NCBI RefSeq assembly: GCF_002207765.1
Contig: NZ_BDGJ01000125.1
Span: 1 to 54,400, forward strand
Length of the DNA: 54,400 bases
Direction: 5' to 3'
Origin: Calderihabitans maritimus
GTDB lineage: Bacteria; Bacillota; KKC1; Calderihabitantales; Calderihabitantaceae
The position numbers and the translations under genes are program-made. Within the stretch, counting starts at the first letter, position 1. The number at the start of each line of letters is the position of its first letter. The notes under the pieces were generated by a model. That model worked only from the letters and a program-made list of their open reading frames with translations, was not told the DNA's origin and did not search any database. Of the stretch, positions 54,301 through 54,400 are shown in pieces.

Positions 54301-54400
54301 GGTTAACGTTGCAATAACCGTAGAATTTGACGAGCTTGTCCAGGCGGGCGAGAATCTGAATGGTGTTACCGTCGCCCCGCCGGGAGGAACCCCTATTGCC
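51308..54400 (+). CDS. Giant secreted Ig-like/beta-helix surface protein (gene runs off the window)
   Basis: The frame from GTG 51308 stays open for 1031 codons to the last base of the window. It begins with a basic, hydrophobic signal peptide (WLVVLVGFVLVAGILAAG, cleavage likely after AVA near residue 33). Domains in order: a beta-sandwich (about 34-140); SbsA/Big_5-type Ig-like domains near 147-245 and 352-455 (STSPDDGAVDVAVDEPIVIT); a right-handed beta-helix of DUF1565/pectate-lyase type near 460-680 (YVDDSGSDTEGDGSDTNPYG, then repeated NNIISG turns); a putative Ig (He_PIG) domain near 695-775; another Big_5 near 782-880; a second He_PIG near 895-977 (LPDGLSLSSSGQISGTP); and a further Big_5 start. 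It is probably a cell-surface or S-layer-associated adhesin. GGGAGGTGG precedes the GTG at a slightly long distance. Confidence 0.85.
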   Translation, partial: MRRQRKSYGWLVVLVGFVLVAGILAAGAPEAVAQNITVQLDKEYYNTGSTVTVSVTDFSANRDNSAVETVDITVTSTSDAAGITVRLTETDAATGSFRGTFTLVASGSNDTSDQLQVTNGDIIFVTYGANYGDTATVDDDPPQYTSLSPLRDARGVDPGVSTVNVVFDEPINWGSESGNIRIVDHYGNYQNIASKEIIGGNTLVLTLYSSLAWSETYTVTVPAGAVVDRAGNPNAEVTWSFKTVYMELDRDTYKSYETVYVTLYDEAKGSGSVTVEVACDNWPSAPINVSLFGSGGKFTGSFSLSSPSGSSDDSNDILGVTAYNDSFTVSYDPDNDGMDEVLAWAYVDNQAPIVASTSPDDGAVDVAVDEPIVITFSEPVREGDQLNLIEIWDNDGNMVGGISCVIEGNTLTINHATFEHSTQYTLYLPTWAVEDTVGNMYNTSNFELLHFTTAAIPPAVIYVDDSGSDTEGDGSDTNPYGTITRALQAARNGDTIVVHDGTYNENVVITKDVTITSVNGPEATIIHPASGDAFTLQPVPGSYGTRRITGFTITGAAHGISITGMQDGLVYIENNIISGCIDGVYVDEHTGGTVYIQKNIISGNTGAGIELGPNADGSRVEVKWNNIIDNGYGIDHEGSNEVEASLNFWGNPHGPSHDGINYGDTVDGSIDFQPWLVAESAGEEITRELDIAAPMLGDGYVGLEYLAELPMQPNVGSILEWSLYSGSLPDGVEILSGITLYGTPTAAGSFSFALEASNGTQAVYRNFSLNVATEYTGSGPAVVTRSPVPYETGVAVDAPIVIVFKEPVQLSDNYQGYINITNPEDYYEIVYKVARVQTTVINNDTLVIDPTYNLRPATTYEVAISAGIVTDSEGNSFAGSWRFTTGDQVIPLAITTAELPPAAEGQAYSAQLAAAGGVGSYTWSLVDGSLPDGLSLSSSGQISGTPLSAGNWGFTVQVADQSGATATRQLSIIVSPAPDTTPPTVVEKAPGNGATGVPVNVAITVEFDELVQAGENLNGVTVAPPGGTPIA

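Overview
The window comes from a spore-forming, anaerobic, probably thermophilic Firmicute (Clostridia in the broad sense) with a CO- and H2-based energy metabolism. The evidence is spoIVA and a SpoIIP-like gene, an IspH-S1 fusion of clostridial type, a stand-alone Ni-CO dehydrogenase (cooS) beside a CooA-type heme sensor, a group 3b [NiFe] hydrogenase operon, a tungsten aldehyde oxidoreductase with its radical-SAM maturase, and a 12-heme secreted cytochrome. Gene content resembles carboxydotrophs such as Moorella, Carboxydothermus or Calderihabitans, but the species cannot be named from the sequence alone.

Layout. 1-2942: end of tyrA, then aroA, cmk and plsC. 3062-5838: cooA-like regulator, a CooA-type operator, and cooS with all metal-cluster ligands. 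6082-18747: a conserved clostridial housekeeping and sporulation block (ispH-S1, DUF1614, SpoIIP-like, YIEGIA and partner, two DUF3189 genes, DUF512 radical SAM, der, plsY, gpsA, spoIVA). 18876-22733: DUF763, then a SAM-I riboswitch controlling metY-metX. 22739-22946: a GC-rich element with 16-bp terminal inverted repeats. 23076-27199: ACT regulator-hom-thrC-lysC operon. 27259-28683: a secreted stalk-domain protein and a HesB-like selenoprotein gene with an in-frame TGA that ordinary ORF calling misses. 28959-35553: a NarL-family two-component pair followed by a four-subunit NAD(P)-type hydrogenase and its maturation protease. 35715-43202: candidate structured RNA, a sigma-54-driven alcohol dehydrogenase, a truncated duplicate of it, aldehyde:ferredoxin oxidoreductase, W-cofactor radical SAM protein, MoaD-like protein and a sigma-54 activator. 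43307-45600: tRNA-Pro and a second two-component pair. 46152-49025: the 12-heme cytochrome. 49303-49392: a possible Cys/Sec-rich micropeptide. 49510-54400: a membrane LuxR-type regulator divergent from a giant secreted adhesin-like protein that runs off the window, with three copies of a palindrome between them.

How it fits together. CO oxidation by CooS supplies low-potential electrons, the 3b hydrogenase links NAD(P)H and H2, and the AOR/ADH pair interconverts acids, aldehydes and alcohols using ferredoxin and NAD(P)H. The adh and aor promoters share exactly spaced upstream blocks and sigma-54 elements, and the sigma-54 activator lies at the end of the same cluster, so this looks like a self-contained regulon. 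The most unusual items are the recoded selenoprotein gene, the candidate selenopeptide, the Ser-for-Cys substitution in the heme pocket of the CooA-like protein, and the LuxR/adhesin control region.
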